A stretch of 37,361 nt of DNA, taken from positions 1-37,361 of the forward strand of contig CAKKRC010000054.1 of the NCBI GenBank assembly GCA_919902495.1, read 5' to 3'. This document shows, one piece after another, positions 8,689 through 17,594 of the stretch. The DNA comes from Nitrospiria bacterium (lineage in GTDB: Bacteria; Nitrospirota; UBA9217). The notes under the pieces are model-generated. The model worked only from the letters and a program-made list of their open reading frames with translations. It was not told the DNA's origin and ran no database searches. Each line of letters starts with the position of its first letter. Position 1 is the first letter of the stretch. The translations under genes were made by a program, and so were the position numbers.

Positions 8689-9408
8689 TCAGCCGACCTC
8701 CACCTGCCGGAGCTGGAGCCGTTTGTAATAGAAGTTCTGGCCATAGAGGACGCTCACCGGGTTGTGTCCTGTCACCCGGTCCTTCACCACGATCGTCGTT
8801 ACCGGAGCCTCGGAGTATTTCGTGAAGAGCATGTCATGGCCCACGCAGAGGCCGACGATGCAGTTCATATCGGTCCCTGCCCGGTTCAGGAGCTTTGCCT
8901 GTGCCACGGGATTGCACGCGGGCTCGAAGGTCCCGGGCCGCACCTTGTCGGTCTCCTTCAGGCCGAGCTCCAGCTTGTCGATGCTCCCTGTCTTGCAGCA
9001 TACGCTGATCGGCGTGAACCCCTGGGCCTTCAGGATAAGGGCGAGGCGGTTCGTTTCGTCCAGCAGCCCTATGCACGTGGCGATCCCGACCTTGCGATAG
9101 CCCATGAGCTTCGCAAAGGCGATCGTGTCCTCGACGCGCGTCCACCGGGCGTTCACCGCGTCGCTGCCCGGGACCGGCTGATAGCACAGGCCCTCGACCT
9201 TCGCCGCCACCTTCGCCATCTTCGCATCCCGGCTGTCTCCCCGGTACAGGTCGAAGCATTCGCGGATCACTTCCTCGTGGTCCTGGGTCGGGCAGTATCC
9301 GGGCTTTGCCGGCCGCTTCGATGGATCAGCGCTCCAGCAGTTCGTCGCGCCCGTCTTCTGCCATACCCCGCCGCAGAGACCGCAGGAGAATTCCGTCCTG
9401 TTCGTCAT
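8689..9408 (-). CDS. DUF1847 metal-binding protein
   Basis: The 239-residue cytoplasmic protein fits DUF1847: an N-terminal cysteine pair (SCGLCGGVW), then CPTQDH, VEGLCY, an ATCIGLLDE stretch, VCCKTGS, ACNPVAQA and a terminal GLCVGHD(M/I)LF motif. The many conserved cysteines suggest metal or cluster binding, and proteins of this family are annotated as metal-binding, but no reaction is established. The length is normal for the family. The ATG at 9408 is preceded by GGAGGG. It stands alone, followed by small genes on the same strand after a gap of about 180 bases. Confidence 0.85.
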   Translation of the reverse strand: MTNRTEFSCGLCGGVWQKTGATNCWSADPSKRPAKPGYCPTQDHEEVIRECFDLYRGDSRDAKMAKVAAKVEGLCYQPVPGSDAVNARWTRVEDTIAFAKLMGYRKVGIATCIGLLDETNRLALILKAQGFTPISVCCKTGSIDKLELGLKETDKVRPGTFEPACNPVAQAKLLNRAGTDMNCIVGLCVGHDMLFTKYSEAPVTTIVVKDRVTGHNPVSVLYGQNFYYKRLQLRQVEVG

Positions 9409-9440
9409 CGGTTCTTCCCTCCTTCAGTGACAATAGGGTC

Positions 9441-9469
9441 CAGGACCGATCCCGAGGGTATCGGTCCTG
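9441..9469. repeat. Inverted repeat upstream of the DUF1847 gene
   Basis: Arms CAGGACCGAT (9441-9450) and its exact complement (9460-9469) flank a nine-base loop. It lies between the TPR gene end (9549) and the DUF1847 start (9408). No T-tract follows on either strand, so it may be an operator or an RNA processing hairpin rather than a terminator. Confidence 0.5.
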
Positions 9470-9548
9470 TGCTTTGTACGGGAAATTTCTCGTGTCTGCC
9501 CATTGCTTTTTTTCGTTTCTCCTGCGCCTCTCCAAACACCCGCGGGAC

Positions 9549-10076
9549 CTACCGCACGCGCAACTGCTCGGCAAAGGACTGACGCGCCAGGTCCTCTCTA
9601 CCCAACTGCTGATACGTAAGGCCAAGGTTCTTGTGGACGTCAGGATTGTTCGGATTCAACTCGCGGGCCTTCAGGAAGTGCTCCAGGGCGCGGTCATATT
9701 GCTGGTATTCCTTGTAGTACAGCAGTCCGAGGTTGAAGTGCGCGAACGGATTGGCCGCACCCAGCGAAAGGGACCGCTCGAACATCTCCCGTGCATTCTC
9801 CCGCTGCTGCAGTCGGGCGTATGCGATGCCGAGGCTGACGTAGGATTCCGCACGGTAAGGCTCCAGCTCGAGGGACTTCCGGAGAAGCGCGACAGCGCCG
9901 TGCAGATCGTCCTGCGCAAGCGCGGCAAGACCCCGGTTGTGAACGCTCCTGGCTTTGACCGATGACTTGCTCGCAGCATCGATGAAAAGTCTGACCTCGG
10001 ATTCCCAGACAGCATTACGCTGGAAGGTTACAAGAGAGAGGACCAGCAGAATACCAGCAATAATACCCGTTCGCAT
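9549..10076 (-). CDS. TPR protein, C-terminal remnant of a large membrane TPR protein
   Basis: The 175-residue product begins with one hydrophobic segment (residues 2-17), then TFQRNAVWESEVRLF and at least three TPR units (about 44-77, 78-111, 112-170; LELEPYRAE, LSLGAANPFAHFNLGLLYY and ARELNPNNPDVHKNLGLTY). The segment joining the last membrane helix to RNxVWxxExxLF is the usual junction in large polytopic glycosyltransferase-like TPR proteins of about 500-700 residues. Here a TAA stop lies in frame a few codons upstream of the ATG, so the membrane part is absent. It may be a decayed remnant or a functional membrane-anchored TPR adaptor. No strong ribosome site precedes the ATG, which favours a remnant. 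Confidence 0.65.
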   Translation of the reverse strand: MRTGIIAGILLVLSLVTFQRNAVWESEVRLFIDAASKSSVKARSVHNRGLAALAQDDLHGAVALLRKSLELEPYRAESYVSLGIAYARLQQRENAREMFERSLSLGAANPFAHFNLGLLYYKEYQQYDRALEHFLKARELNPNNPDVHKNLGLTYQQLGREDLARQSFAEQLRVR

Positions 10077-10312
10077 CAGTGTTCGCTTTCGCGCTATTCC
10101 GCAGTTTTATTCGTACCACATCAGGACTAAACGGACAAGGGGTCAGCAAACCGTTCAGGGATGTCACTTCTGAGGTCTGACTCGCGGCGATCGGATGGAC
10201 ATCGTCCTCAGTTCATCTTACTCTCAGCGGCAATAGGGTCATGGGCCAAACAGGGCATATGGTCTCCGCGCTCTGCGATCCGCGAGAATCCAGAAACAGT
10301 TGCCTCCGCGTT

Positions 10313-11224
10313 CTAGTGAACGCCGACCCGTGTCCGAAGCTGCTCGATCAGTTGTTTTGCCGCCGTCGCATCCTTGACCCGCAGCGCGCCGATGAGATGA
10401 CGCCCCGCCTGTTCGACAAGCACGGTTCCGTACAGCGGATCGGCCGCCTCCAGCAGTATCCGGCCCTTCGTTTCGGTCACGCGGCCGTCGCTCCCCGATC
10501 CGGCAAGATAGGCGCGGTATCGATCAATGGTCTTGCGGGCCGCGTCCGGCGTTCGCTCCGGCACAAGGAAGACCTGCAGCTGCGCACCGTTCACGATCGC
10601 ATCGGCAATAAGGCCCGCGTGGAAAAAATCGTACCCCAGCAGGCTTTGCGCGATGTACCGCTCGGTCTTCTTCACAACCGCGGGGACCATGAAGGCATCG
10701 AGCTCGTTGGGTCGGCCCCTGTTCTCCGGAAGATTTCGTGCTATGGCACGGGCGCAGGCGAGGAACACATCCGGCGAAAGGGTCGTCGCGCCGGTGACCT
10801 GCAGCCTCACAAGGTAACGGTCCTGATAGAACAGCAGTTGGGAAGGAGTGATCGTCCCCTCTGCACCGACGCCGGCATCGGCTGCGTCCTTCCTGCGGTA
10901 ATTGGCGAACATCCCGAAGGCGTCGAGCAGCGAGCCCATCACGTACACGTCCGCATCGATGGCGATCGACCGATCCTTCCTGTTCTCATATCGTCCGTAG
11001 GCGAGCACTTCGAAGCCGTAGGGGAAGTACAGTTCCGATTCTCCGTTGATGCGGTCGAACAGGCCGTCCTTGTCGAAGAGCGCCGCCTTCCCATCCATGA
11101 CCCAGCCTTCTGCGCACGCCTGGCCGGGCAGCGCCATCTCCGCCGGATGCCCGGCGGCCTGTCCGGGGGTCAATGCGATCAGGGAGAGCAGGAACGCGAT
11201 GACGATTATATTGGAAGGGAGCAT
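10313..11224 (-). CDS. Exported DUF6599-like protein
   Basis: The 303-residue protein has a signal peptide (MLPSNIIVIAFLLSLIALTPGQAAG) and a soluble region in which VLAYGRYENR, DADVYVMGSLLDAFGMFANYR and LFYQDRYLVRLQV are typical of DUF6599. No catalytic motif is visible; the family has no known function. It starts 34 bases after the stop of the aldo-keto reductase gene on the same strand, so the two are probably one operon and this protein may serve in the same periplasmic process. The family name is from memory. Confidence 0.65.
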   Translation of the reverse strand: MLPSNIIVIAFLLSLIALTPGQAAGHPAEMALPGQACAEGWVMDGKAALFDKDGLFDRINGESELYFPYGFEVLAYGRYENRKDRSIAIDADVYVMGSLLDAFGMFANYRRKDAADAGVGAEGTITPSQLLFYQDRYLVRLQVTGATTLSPDVFLACARAIARNLPENRGRPNELDAFMVPAVVKKTERYIAQSLLGYDFFHAGLIADAIVNGAQLQVFLVPERTPDAARKTIDRYRAYLAGSGSDGRVTETKGRILLEAADPLYGTVLVEQAGRHLIGALRVKDATAAKQLIEQLRTRVGVH

Positions 11225-11258
11225 AGGATTCCTCAGAAATTTTCGCGGGCCGGCCGTA

Positions 11259-12440
11259 TTACGCCAGCACCGCCCGGGCCCGCTCCATCTTCGAAGCGAT
11301 GTTCAGCCCCTTGGCGCACTGCGCAGTACAGACGGGACACTCGAGGCAGGCATCGGCCGACGCCGTGACCGGAAGCTCCCGGTTCGTGAACAGAGCGAGC
11401 CCGCGGTCCCCGTATCCTTCGGCATACATGAGCGAACGGTTGACCGTACTGATCTCCACGCCCCGGGGGCAGGTCCCCTCGCAGGTCCCGCAAAGGTCGC
11501 AGTAGAAGCCGGCCACCGCCGCGTGATACCGCCGCAGGATCCGCTCGTCGGCATACTGGAAGGGCATGCCCATGACCGCGATGTCCTCCCGGAGCTGGGC
11601 GAGGTCCTTCATGCCCGGGATGGCCATGGTGACGTTCGGATTCTGGAGCGCCCACTTGAGCGCCGCCTGGTGCGGGCTCATCCTGCCGAGCGCCTCGGTC
11701 TTGTAGCCGCCCGCCTGGGTCTTCATGGCGATGATGCCCACACCCGCCCCTGCCGCGCGGCCGATCGCCTCGCCCACGTCCTTGGAGCTCTCGAAATTAT
11801 AGCCCACCAGGCAGGTGTCGAAGAACCTGTCCTTGTCGTCCACCAGGGCGTTCAGCACCTCGGGCTGGTTCTTGTGCGTTGTCACCCCGCAAAAGCGGAC
11901 CTTCCCTTCCTTCTTGAGCCTGGCCAGCGCCTCGCGGGTCTCGGGAATGAAGATCCGGTCCTTGTCGGTGAGGTTATGGAGCTGGATCACGTCAATGTGG
12001 TCGGTCTCGAGCGTCCGGAGGCTCGTCTCCACGTCACGTATGATATCGTCCTGCGAGCGCGAGCCCGGCAGGGTCTTGGTCGCCACGTACACCTTGTCGC
12101 GCCTGCCCTTGAGCGCCTTCGCCACGATCTCCTCGTTCTTGCCGTCCATGTATTTCCGCGCCGTGTCCACGTAGTTCACACCGTTGTCGAAAGCGATCTT
12201 GAGCACCTCGGGCTCGGGCGTCAGCATGGCGCCGAAGCTCACAACGGAGATCTTCAGGCCTGTCCTGCCCAGTGTCCGGAAGACCGGCTGGGGAAAGACA
12301 AAGGGGGCTGATTGGGCATAGCGCACCGCTGCCTCGGCGAGGGCGCTCCCGCCAAGCGCAGCCGAGGCCGTGCCGGCCAGGCCCGCCTTCAGGAACTGCC
12401 GCCTGCCCATTCCCCCTGATCCCGTTCCTTTAGTATCCAT
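11259..12440 (-). CDS. Tat-exported aldo-keto reductase with C-terminal ferredoxin domain
   Basis: From the ATG at 12440, with AAGGAGG five bases upstream, the protein has 393 residues; the longer in-frame extension has no support. A twin-arginine signal (GRRQFLKAG, residues 12-20) predicts folded export to the periplasm. The aldo-keto reductase barrel spans about 52-315 and keeps the tetrad Asp92, Tyr97, Lys122 and His155. The C-terminus has two cysteine clusters, FYCDLCGTCEGTCP and CLECPVCTAQCAKG, for two iron-sulfur clusters. This combination is known as a ferredoxin-type aldo/keto reductase family; its substrate is unknown. Because NADPH is not available in the periplasm, the exported form probably takes electrons through the clusters or retains bound cofactor (inference). 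It is followed by DUF6599. Confidence 0.88.
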   Translation of the reverse strand: MDTKGTGSGGMGRRQFLKAGLAGTASAALGGSALAEAAVRYAQSAPFVFPQPVFRTLGRTGLKISVVSFGAMLTPEPEVLKIAFDNGVNYVDTARKYMDGKNEEIVAKALKGRRDKVYVATKTLPGSRSQDDIIRDVETSLRTLETDHIDVIQLHNLTDKDRIFIPETREALARLKKEGKVRFCGVTTHKNQPEVLNALVDDKDRFFDTCLVGYNFESSKDVGEAIGRAAGAGVGIIAMKTQAGGYKTEALGRMSPHQAALKWALQNPNVTMAIPGMKDLAQLREDIAVMGMPFQYADERILRRYHAAVAGFYCDLCGTCEGTCPRGVEISTVNRSLMYAEGYGDRGLALFTNRELPVTASADACLECPVCTAQCAKGLNIASKMERARAVLA

Positions 12441-12730
12441 GCCATCCTCCTTATACCGAAGACGTCCCTGGGTTCCGGAGTTGTCGTTTCGTAGCGTTAA
12501 AAGCGTACAATAAGTTATCCTGAAATGCAAGAAGGATGATTTAGCTGGGAAAGGGGCCTGAGCCGCTTGTGAGCGGATGTTCCCTGGACAATACGGTGTG
12601 GTCCGAACGCTGGAAGCAGATTTTTTTTGTCCGCGAAATACCCTGGAACATGCACGGTAACGTCCTCCGTTCGGCTTTCCGTTCACGATGTCACGGCTGG
12701 TCCGCGACGTTCTGCATTCTCGATGCAGGC

Positions 12731-13171
12731 TCAGCGCCGCTCGCCGAATATCTTCGCATCGAGAGAAAGCCTTCCCGGTCCCACCACGAGGAGAAGAACA
12801 GCGACGCACAAGTAGGCTGCCGCCAGCTCGCAGGAACGCCCACCGGTCAGATTCACAAAAGGATCATGCAGCACAAATGCGTGCATGGAGACGGCTACCG
12901 TCATCGTACATCCGATCCCGAGTGACGCGAGCGGGACCAGGAGCCCGATGATCCAGGCGAACCCCCCGCCGAACTCCGAGAACGCGGCGAGAAGCTGAAG
13001 GAAACCGGGAACAGGAGATTGGGGGCCCATCCACGCGAAAGGGTTCTGGATCTTTGGCCAGCCATGGATGATGAACGCAGTTCCGACTACCAGGCGCATC
13101 ACCAAAAGGACGGCAGACGCCGGGGCCGGATGATGAACTGGCTGCAGCAAGCGCTTGATTTTCTCTCTCAT
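12731..13171 (-). CDS. DoxX family membrane protein
   Basis: The 146-residue protein has about four hydrophobic helices. The first carries VMRLVVGTAFIIHGWPKI, with the conserved R and HG(W/x)xK pattern of DoxX, and the region SEFGGGFAWIIGLLVPLASLG matches the second and third helices (EF/xGG). DoxX proteins are inner-membrane proteins linked to thiosulfate:quinone oxidoreductase in archaea and to redox stress in bacteria; most are uncharacterised. GGGAGGG precedes the ATG at 13171. The AHSA1 gene lies 73 bases upstream on the same strand, so they may be co-transcribed. Confidence 0.85.
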   Translation of the reverse strand: MREKIKRLLQPVHHPAPASAVLLVMRLVVGTAFIIHGWPKIQNPFAWMGPQSPVPGFLQLLAAFSEFGGGFAWIIGLLVPLASLGIGCTMTVAVSMHAFVLHDPFVNLTGGRSCELAAAYLCVAVLLLVVGPGRLSLDAKIFGERR

Positions 13172-13244
13172 CGTGACCCTCCCCGTGCATGCCTTCAGAA
13201 AGAAACACCTTCCGATCCGTGGATCACCTGATCGGTCCCTGGGA

Positions 13245-13751
13245 TCACCCCAGGATTTCAGCCAGCTTGTCGAAGGACTCCTTCCAGCCGGTCTCGCATA
13301 GATCGCGCATCTGGCCCGCCGGAACTCCTGCGTGCCGCAGGTTCATTATTGTCTTGCCGCCAATATCCTCGAACGTCACCGTTATTTGCAATTCCAGCGG
13401 CCAGCCCCCCTCCATTCCATAGTGCGAGGCCGGGACCACGTTGCCGTTCGCGTCGGCAAAGCTATCGGTGCAGACGATCCGCGACAGCGGAACGATCTCC
13501 CGGTAGACGCCGGTGCTCCAGAATTCCTGGCCCTCGGGAGACCGCATGCTGCTCAGATATTTGCCTCCCACGCGCAGATCGATGGTACTGGCCGGTGCAG
13601 TGAAGCCTTTCGGCCCCCACCAGCGCTTCATCTGCTCGGGCTCGGTCCATGCCTTCCAGACCTGTTCGCGTGGTGCGTTGAAAACGCGTGAAATGACAAG
13701 CTCTTTTTCCACAGGTTTCGTGGCGGTTTTATGTAGTGTGACAGTGGCCAT
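13245..13751 (-). CDS. AHSA1/SRPBCC-domain protein
   Basis: From the ATG at 13751 (AAAGGAGA upstream) the protein has 168 residues; the longer frame adds 26 unlikely residues. The N-terminal [29 protein letters not shown] is the signature of the Aha1 C-terminal-like SRPBCC fold, and later [12 protein letters not shown] and [13 protein letters not shown] end the domain. The fold makes a hydrophobic pocket, and most bacterial members have no known ligand. They are often paired with an ArsR-type repressor, but none is visible here. Downstream is DoxX on the same strand. Confidence 0.9.
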   Translation of the reverse strand: MATVTLHKTATKPVEKELVISRVFNAPREQVWKAWTEPEQMKRWWGPKGFTAPASTIDLRVGGKYLSSMRSPEGQEFWSTGVYREIVPLSRIVCTDSFADANGNVVPASHYGMEGGWPLELQITVTFEDIGGKTIMNLRHAGVPAGQMRDLCETGWKESFDKLAEILG

Positions 13752-14004
13752 AGTAGTTCTCCTTTCCTGCCGGCTCGTTGCGCAGCAGAACGTTCCCGTC
13801 TTCGGCCCGGGCCGACCAGCCCTCTTCACCGGCAGACCGGGCCAAGAGATTAATCAGGGTAGATATTGTCTTATATGAATGATTATACCGGACCGGCAGA
13901 CTGTCAAGACCGGTGATGGGGGAAAGTGGCAAGGGAAGGTGCATGCAGTACCCGGGAGGAATGGCTGTTTGGCGTGCCGCAGCGCCAGGGCAGGTACTAC
14001 GGGG

Positions 14005-14310
14005 TCAGTCTGCCTTGTTTTTCAAGGTAACTGCGATCAGGAGGAGCTGCTCATCTGAGAGCGTAGAGAACTGCTTATGCTGATCCATGGTGCGGATGGC
14101 CGTGCGTATCCTGTTCATGCTTCTGCCGCCCTTTGCGGTCTCCGCAAGATCGCCGTGGCAGCCGGCACAATGCTTCTCGTACAATTTCCTGCCCTCGATA
14201 CTGCTGACCGCCTCGTCGCTCCATGAGAAAGCGACCATGACCGCAAGAGCGACTGGCACCATCAGGACCCAGACCAATGAGCGTGACCGAACGAACTTGC
14301 TTCTCTCCAT
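14005..14310 (-). CDS. Small c-type cytochrome
   Basis: The product has 101 residues from the ATG at 14310 (an alternative in-frame ATG at 14325 adds five residues; neither has a clear ribosome site). A hydrophobic segment (residues 11-29) is a signal peptide or anchor. The haem-binding motif CAGCH is at 48-52, preceded by GRKLYEKH as in class I cytochromes c. Met65 or Met75 could be the distal ligand, and TLSDEQLLLIAVTLKNK is the C-terminal helix. It would carry electrons in the periplasm. It stands alone, with no oxidase or reductase gene adjacent. Confidence 0.88.
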   Translation of the reverse strand: MERSKFVRSRSLVWVLMVPVALAVMVAFSWSDEAVSSIEGRKLYEKHCAGCHGDLAETAKGGRSMNRIRTAIRTMDQHKQFSTLSDEQLLLIAVTLKNKAD

Positions 14311-14467
14311 GAGTAAATGTAGCATTTTTTTACGGAATACTCAAGCGCGCGGACACGGGGAAAGATGCGGCCAGCGAAGTCATTGCGCACATTTTGTTCC
14401 TGATCTGTAATTTCCTGTTCTGTCCCCTTTTGACGTCGACAGGATCTCGGATCATGGTGCGAAAAGC

Positions 14468-14503
14468 AAAAGGCCCCCGCTCCCAAGGAGTGAGGGCCTT
14501 TTT
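14468..14503 (-). terminator. Terminator of the secreted TPR protein gene
   Basis: A GC-rich stem (AAGGCCC..CGCTCC with GGAGTG..GGGCCTT, one mismatch or bulge) is followed on the minus strand by TTTTGCTTTTC, 21 bases after the stop codon at 14524. The A-run and T-run on both sides could make it work on both strands. Confidence 0.8.
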
Positions 14504-14523
14504 CATGCGCTGGGCGGAAACGA

Positions 14524-15252
14524 TCAGGCTTTCTGTGACGCCTTCGCGACCGTCGTTCCGTTGAGGATCTTGAAGAACTTCCGGAACTCATATTGCTTGC
14601 CCATGCCGGAGAAGCGGTTATCGGTCGAAACCAGGGCCTTGAGATCGCCTGTCGTCTTTCCCTGCGAGAAGGCGCTGTCCAGCATCATGCTGGCCAGCGA
14701 CAGGTCGCCCGCGAGATAGCTGGCCTTGAACAGGAACCAGTCGAGGTCAGCTGACTTCCCGCGGGATACCTTCTTGGCCTCGTGCAGATATTCCTTGGCG
14801 CTCTTATAATTTCCCTGGTTGAAATCCGACTCGCCGAGGAGCACATAGGGAGCGGCATCCTGGGGTTTCGTCTCCACGAACCGTTTGAGGAATCCGTTGG
14901 CCTTGACCGTGTCGGTCCTGGCATGGATGAAATAGAGACCCATGTAGGCCGACGTCGCACCATACTCGAGGGCCTTGAGACAGAGTTGCTCCTCCTGCTG
15001 GGGCGTGTTGCCCTCCCGTCCGGCAGCCATCAGGTAGGCGTTGCCGATCAGCGCACGCGCCTCATCGGAGTAGGACCGCTTCGGGCTCGCCTTGTCGATG
15101 ATCGCCTGGTACTTGCCCGCCGCGCTGAGGGCGGCGAACTCACGGCAGGCAGCGTCGCTTTTCGCACATGCACTTGTCCCGGCGAAACTATCCGAATACC
15201 CGGAAATGATAAGAACGAAAACAACGAATACTGATACGATAAGCTTCTTCAT
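14524..15252 (-). CDS. Secreted TPR-like protein of unknown function
   Basis: From the ATG at 15252 (GGAGGT upstream) it has 242 residues; the longer open frame adds a non-conserved stretch. The signal peptide is MKKLIVSVFVVFVLIISGYSDSFAG, with a cleavage site near Ala24. Four cysteines lie in the mature protein, two close to the N-terminus (SACAKSDAACREF). Degenerate TPR/SEL1-like helices follow (YQAIIDKA, LIGNAYLMAAG, APYVLLGESDFNQGNYKSAKEYLHEAKK). I do not recognise a named family beyond TPR. It probably acts as a periplasmic scaffold. It is monocistronic, with its own terminator and an AT-rich upstream region. Confidence 0.75.
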   Translation of the reverse strand: MKKLIVSVFVVFVLIISGYSDSFAGTSACAKSDAACREFAALSAAGKYQAIIDKASPKRSYSDEARALIGNAYLMAAGREGNTPQQEEQLCLKALEYGATSAYMGLYFIHARTDTVKANGFLKRFVETKPQDAAPYVLLGESDFNQGNYKSAKEYLHEAKKVSRGKSADLDWFLFKASYLAGDLSLASMMLDSAFSQGKTTGDLKALVSTDNRFSGMGKQYEFRKFFKILNGTTVAKASQKA

Positions 15253-15858
15253 GATCCACCTCCGACCTGTGACGTGCGAATAGCTGTAACCTGAAAAGAC
15301 TATAGCGCAAGGTCCGGAGAATGTCAACAAAATAAATAGCAATAACCAGTAAAAATAGTCGTCTTCACAAAACATGCAATATAACAATAAGTTATAATTA
15401 GCCGGGTATTGTCAAATACTGCAACATGCTGTAAATATACAGTTCTGCGTTTTTCCAGTCGGATGCTTCTTTTAGTTCCTTCTCTATTTATTTACCTCAG
15501 ACGCACCGAAGGTCAGCATTACTTACATTGACCATCTTCCTGATCATCACGGGCTACGCGTTAAGATCGGGTGATAGACGGTGTACCAGGACGGCGTGCT
15601 CGATGAATGGGAGGGAACGATGTGCCCGGCCTCTTTTGAACTGACCGCGATACAGGGCAAGATACATGGCAGCAACTCCGGATCGTACGCGCCCGCGCCC
15701 TGGCCCAAAATGCAGAAAGGCCGGCGAGTGCATCTCTCCGGCCTTTGCTCGTTCGCGACCAACCTGCTTCTTCGTACGTCCCACACCTGTTACGCGGCAT
15801 CGAGAAGGAACGACAACTCATCAGAGCGAACCCGCGCAAGGACCATCTACGCACCCGT
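15253..15858. other. Non-coding gap with AT-rich promoter region
   Basis: The first 250 bases are AT-rich with several TATAAT-like boxes and probably hold the promoter of the secreted TPR gene on the minus strand. Overlapping ORFs at 15554-15877 on both strands have no ribosome sites and no recognisable products. A hairpin at 15716-15746 is described separately. I see no gene here. Confidence 0.5.
15716..15746 (-). terminator. Bidirectional hairpin terminator
   Basis: AAAGGCCGG (15716-15724) pairs perfectly with CCGGCCTTT (15738-15746) around a 13-base loop. It lies about 110 bases after the stop of the membrane protein gene ending at 15859, on its minus-strand side, and resembles the hairpin at 17922-17946 in sequence. 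Confidence 0.6.
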
Positions 15859-16440
15859 TCACCTGAACAGCGCCTGAAGCAGCAGATGGGTAGGAACGTA
15901 CGCCAGAAGCGGCAATCCGACCATCAGCAGACCCAGGTGGACAAGCGCCAGCATCCGCTTGCGTTGCCCGCCGTCCGTGCCGAACACCCAGTTCACGTTC
16001 ATTGCCCTATCGGTCAGCCAATAGGTCAGCGGCAGCACGATCCAGGCAAGGACGGTCTGCGCGAACAACGCCTGCTGCGCATATCCGAGCCGGGCGACCA
16101 TCCAGACCAGCAGGACGGGCAGGAACACATGGAACAGCGAGAGCGCCCGGAGATACAGCGGTTTTCTTTCGTCGAACATGTAATCCGTAAGGCCGGACAG
16201 CCGCTTCCCCGTACAGAGCCGTCCAAAGTAACTGATGTTCCAGAAGGCCTCCGGGATCAGGACGCCGACCGCGATCATGCTGGAGAGCAGGCCGCTCTCA
16301 AGCCACAGCGCGGGAACCGTAAGAACCAGCGCGATGTCCGAGAACCACAGGAAGTTGCCGGGCGGGTACTTGACGGCATACACCGCTGCCGTAATGACCG
16401 CAACGAGCGTATAGGAGATCTTGAGCCAGAGAGGGATCAT
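15859..16440 (-). CDS. Conserved multi-pass membrane protein
   Basis: The 193-residue protein has about five or six hydrophobic helices. Characteristic stretches are WFSDIALVLTVPALWLES, AFWNISYFGRLCTGKRL, DYMFDERKPLYLRALSLFH, TYWLTDRAMNVNWVFG and a basic stretch GGQRKRM. I recognise this as a family seen in Planctomycetes and Proteobacteria and always annotated as hypothetical or membrane protein. No enzymatic motif is clear. It has no co-transcribed neighbour; the hairpin at 15716-15746 may end its transcript. Confidence 0.65.
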   Translation of the reverse strand: MIPLWLKISYTLVAVITAAVYAVKYPPGNFLWFSDIALVLTVPALWLESGLLSSMIAVGVLIPEAFWNISYFGRLCTGKRLSGLTDYMFDERKPLYLRALSLFHVFLPVLLVWMVARLGYAQQALFAQTVLAWIVLPLTYWLTDRAMNVNWVFGTDGGQRKRMLALVHLGLLMVGLPLLAYVPTHLLLQALFR

Positions 16441-16547
16441 ATTGTTTGTTGCCGCCGAGGCCGATGCATCATGACCGCGCCACGTAGACGAAGATATCAG
16501 ACAACGGGGAGGGTGTCAAATACGGGAGCCGGACAGCGGCACCCGCC

Positions 16548-16910
16548 TCAGGAAGACAGGTCCCGGCCATCGATCATCATGACGAGGTCGTACGGTACGA
16601 AGGGCTTCTGCACGAAATCGTTCGCACCGGCCCGCAGGAAGACCATGCCGTGGTCCCGACCGCTCATGCCGATGATGACGGCGGCGGGCAGGAGCCCCCG
16701 CAACCGCCGGGTAAGCTCGACGCCGTCCATCCCCGGCATATCATGGTCGGTGATGACAAATTCGCAGGGATCGGTCAAGGCCAGCAGCAACGCCTCGGTT
16801 GCGTTCTCGCAGGTCCGCACCTGGTAGCCGTAGGATTCAAGTCCGTAGGCCATGACACTCAGCACCTCCCGATCGTCATCCACGACCATGACCTTGACCG
16901 CTTTCTCCAT
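16548..16910 (-). CDS. Single-domain response regulator
   Basis: This 120-residue protein is a stand-alone receiver domain: acidic cluster Asp11-Asp13, phospho-acceptor Asp55 (VITDHDMPGMDG), Ser83 and Lys102 (QKPF). I chose the ATG at 16910, preceded by GAGGGGAG; the in-frame ATG at 16940 lacks a site. With no output domain it would act by protein-protein contact or in a phosphorelay, as CheY or Spo0F do. No histidine kinase is adjacent, so its partner is unknown. Confidence 0.9.
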   Translation of the reverse strand: MEKAVKVMVVDDDREVLSVMAYGLESYGYQVRTCENATEALLLALTDPCEFVITDHDMPGMDGVELTRRLRGLLPAAVIIGMSGRDHGMVFLRAGANDFVQKPFVPYDLVMMIDGRDLSS

Positions 16911-17399
16911 CACTACGCTCCCCTCATCTGCGAACCTCATGGTACCCGTGTGCTATGGCTTGCCACCCGCGGCACAACGGCACGAAACAAATAAAACAGG
17001 CAATACCATATTTCATAGCATTTATATCGCAAGGCTCGATGCTTTGCAAGCTTTTCGATGGGGTATTTTAAGGGTATGAGGTCCCCTGGCCGCATGAGGG
17101 GGCAAATCGACACCGGGTGGAAACAAAAGGGACCAGGAGACGCAGACAGGAAAAAGGGGCCGGGATCAAGGAGCCCGGACGGCCGCACCAGACAGGTTTT
17201 ATCGACAACCGGCAACAATTTACACCCGTTGCCCACGCATCGGTGCTATACTTCATACAGGATACGGGTTGTCCTGTATGGTGGAACGGGAGCCGGCATG
17301 GGAGAAGGAGTGATGAGCGCCATGCTCGGCGCATATTGATCCGACCAGCCGGTAATCAATAGAAAGCGGAAGTAAGCGAAACGGGAAGGAGACCTGATC
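16911..17399. other. Gap with a palindrome
   Basis: No credible gene is visible. An exact inverted repeat, CATACAGGA (17254-17262) with TCCTGTATG (17272-17280), lies about 120 bases before the small ORF at 17400. A TATACT box sits immediately to its left (about 17247), so the palindrome could be an operator over a promoter that reads into that ORF. The remainder is unremarkable. Confidence 0.4.
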
Positions 17400-17594
17400 A
17401 TGAAGAGAATACCTGATACATGCAAGGATATAAATGCGGTTGGATCGTTCTGCGACTGCATAACCGATGCAGAGTCCGTGGATGTTGCCGCCCGGGGCTT
17501 CTGCCGGCAGGCAGCGGCAGGCAGCGTTACGGGCGTCACCGGTGAAGACCTGACGGAGCTGAAAAAGGCCCTGAAGGACCTGGATAGCGAGTGA
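17400..17594 (+). CDS. Small hypothetical protein (64 residues)
   Basis: A GGAGA site lies about seven bases before the ATG. The 64-residue product has four cysteines in the first 35 residues (TCKD, FCDC, FCRQ), no signal peptide, and an acidic helix at the end (LTELKKALKDLDSE). I do not recognise a family. A GTG-started frame (17591-17842) overlaps its stop as GTGA, but that product is low in recognisable features and I do not call it. The good ribosome site and palindromic promoter region upstream make this small gene plausible but unproved. Confidence 0.4.
   Translation: MKRIPDTCKDINAVGSFCDCITDAESVDVAARGFCRQAAAGSVTGVTGEDLTELKKALKDLDSE

Noticed and set aside
9441-9469. Rho-independent terminator of the TPR gene
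   Set aside because: The stem is perfect but no T-tract follows on the minus strand, so it is reported only as an inverted repeat.
10241-12311. 375- and 421-residue plus-strand ORFs
   Set aside because: They overlap the DUF6599 and aldo-keto reductase genes antisense and have no recognisable domain.
15554-15877. Overlapping ORFs on both strands
   Set aside because: They run through a hairpin terminator, have no ribosome sites and resemble no family.
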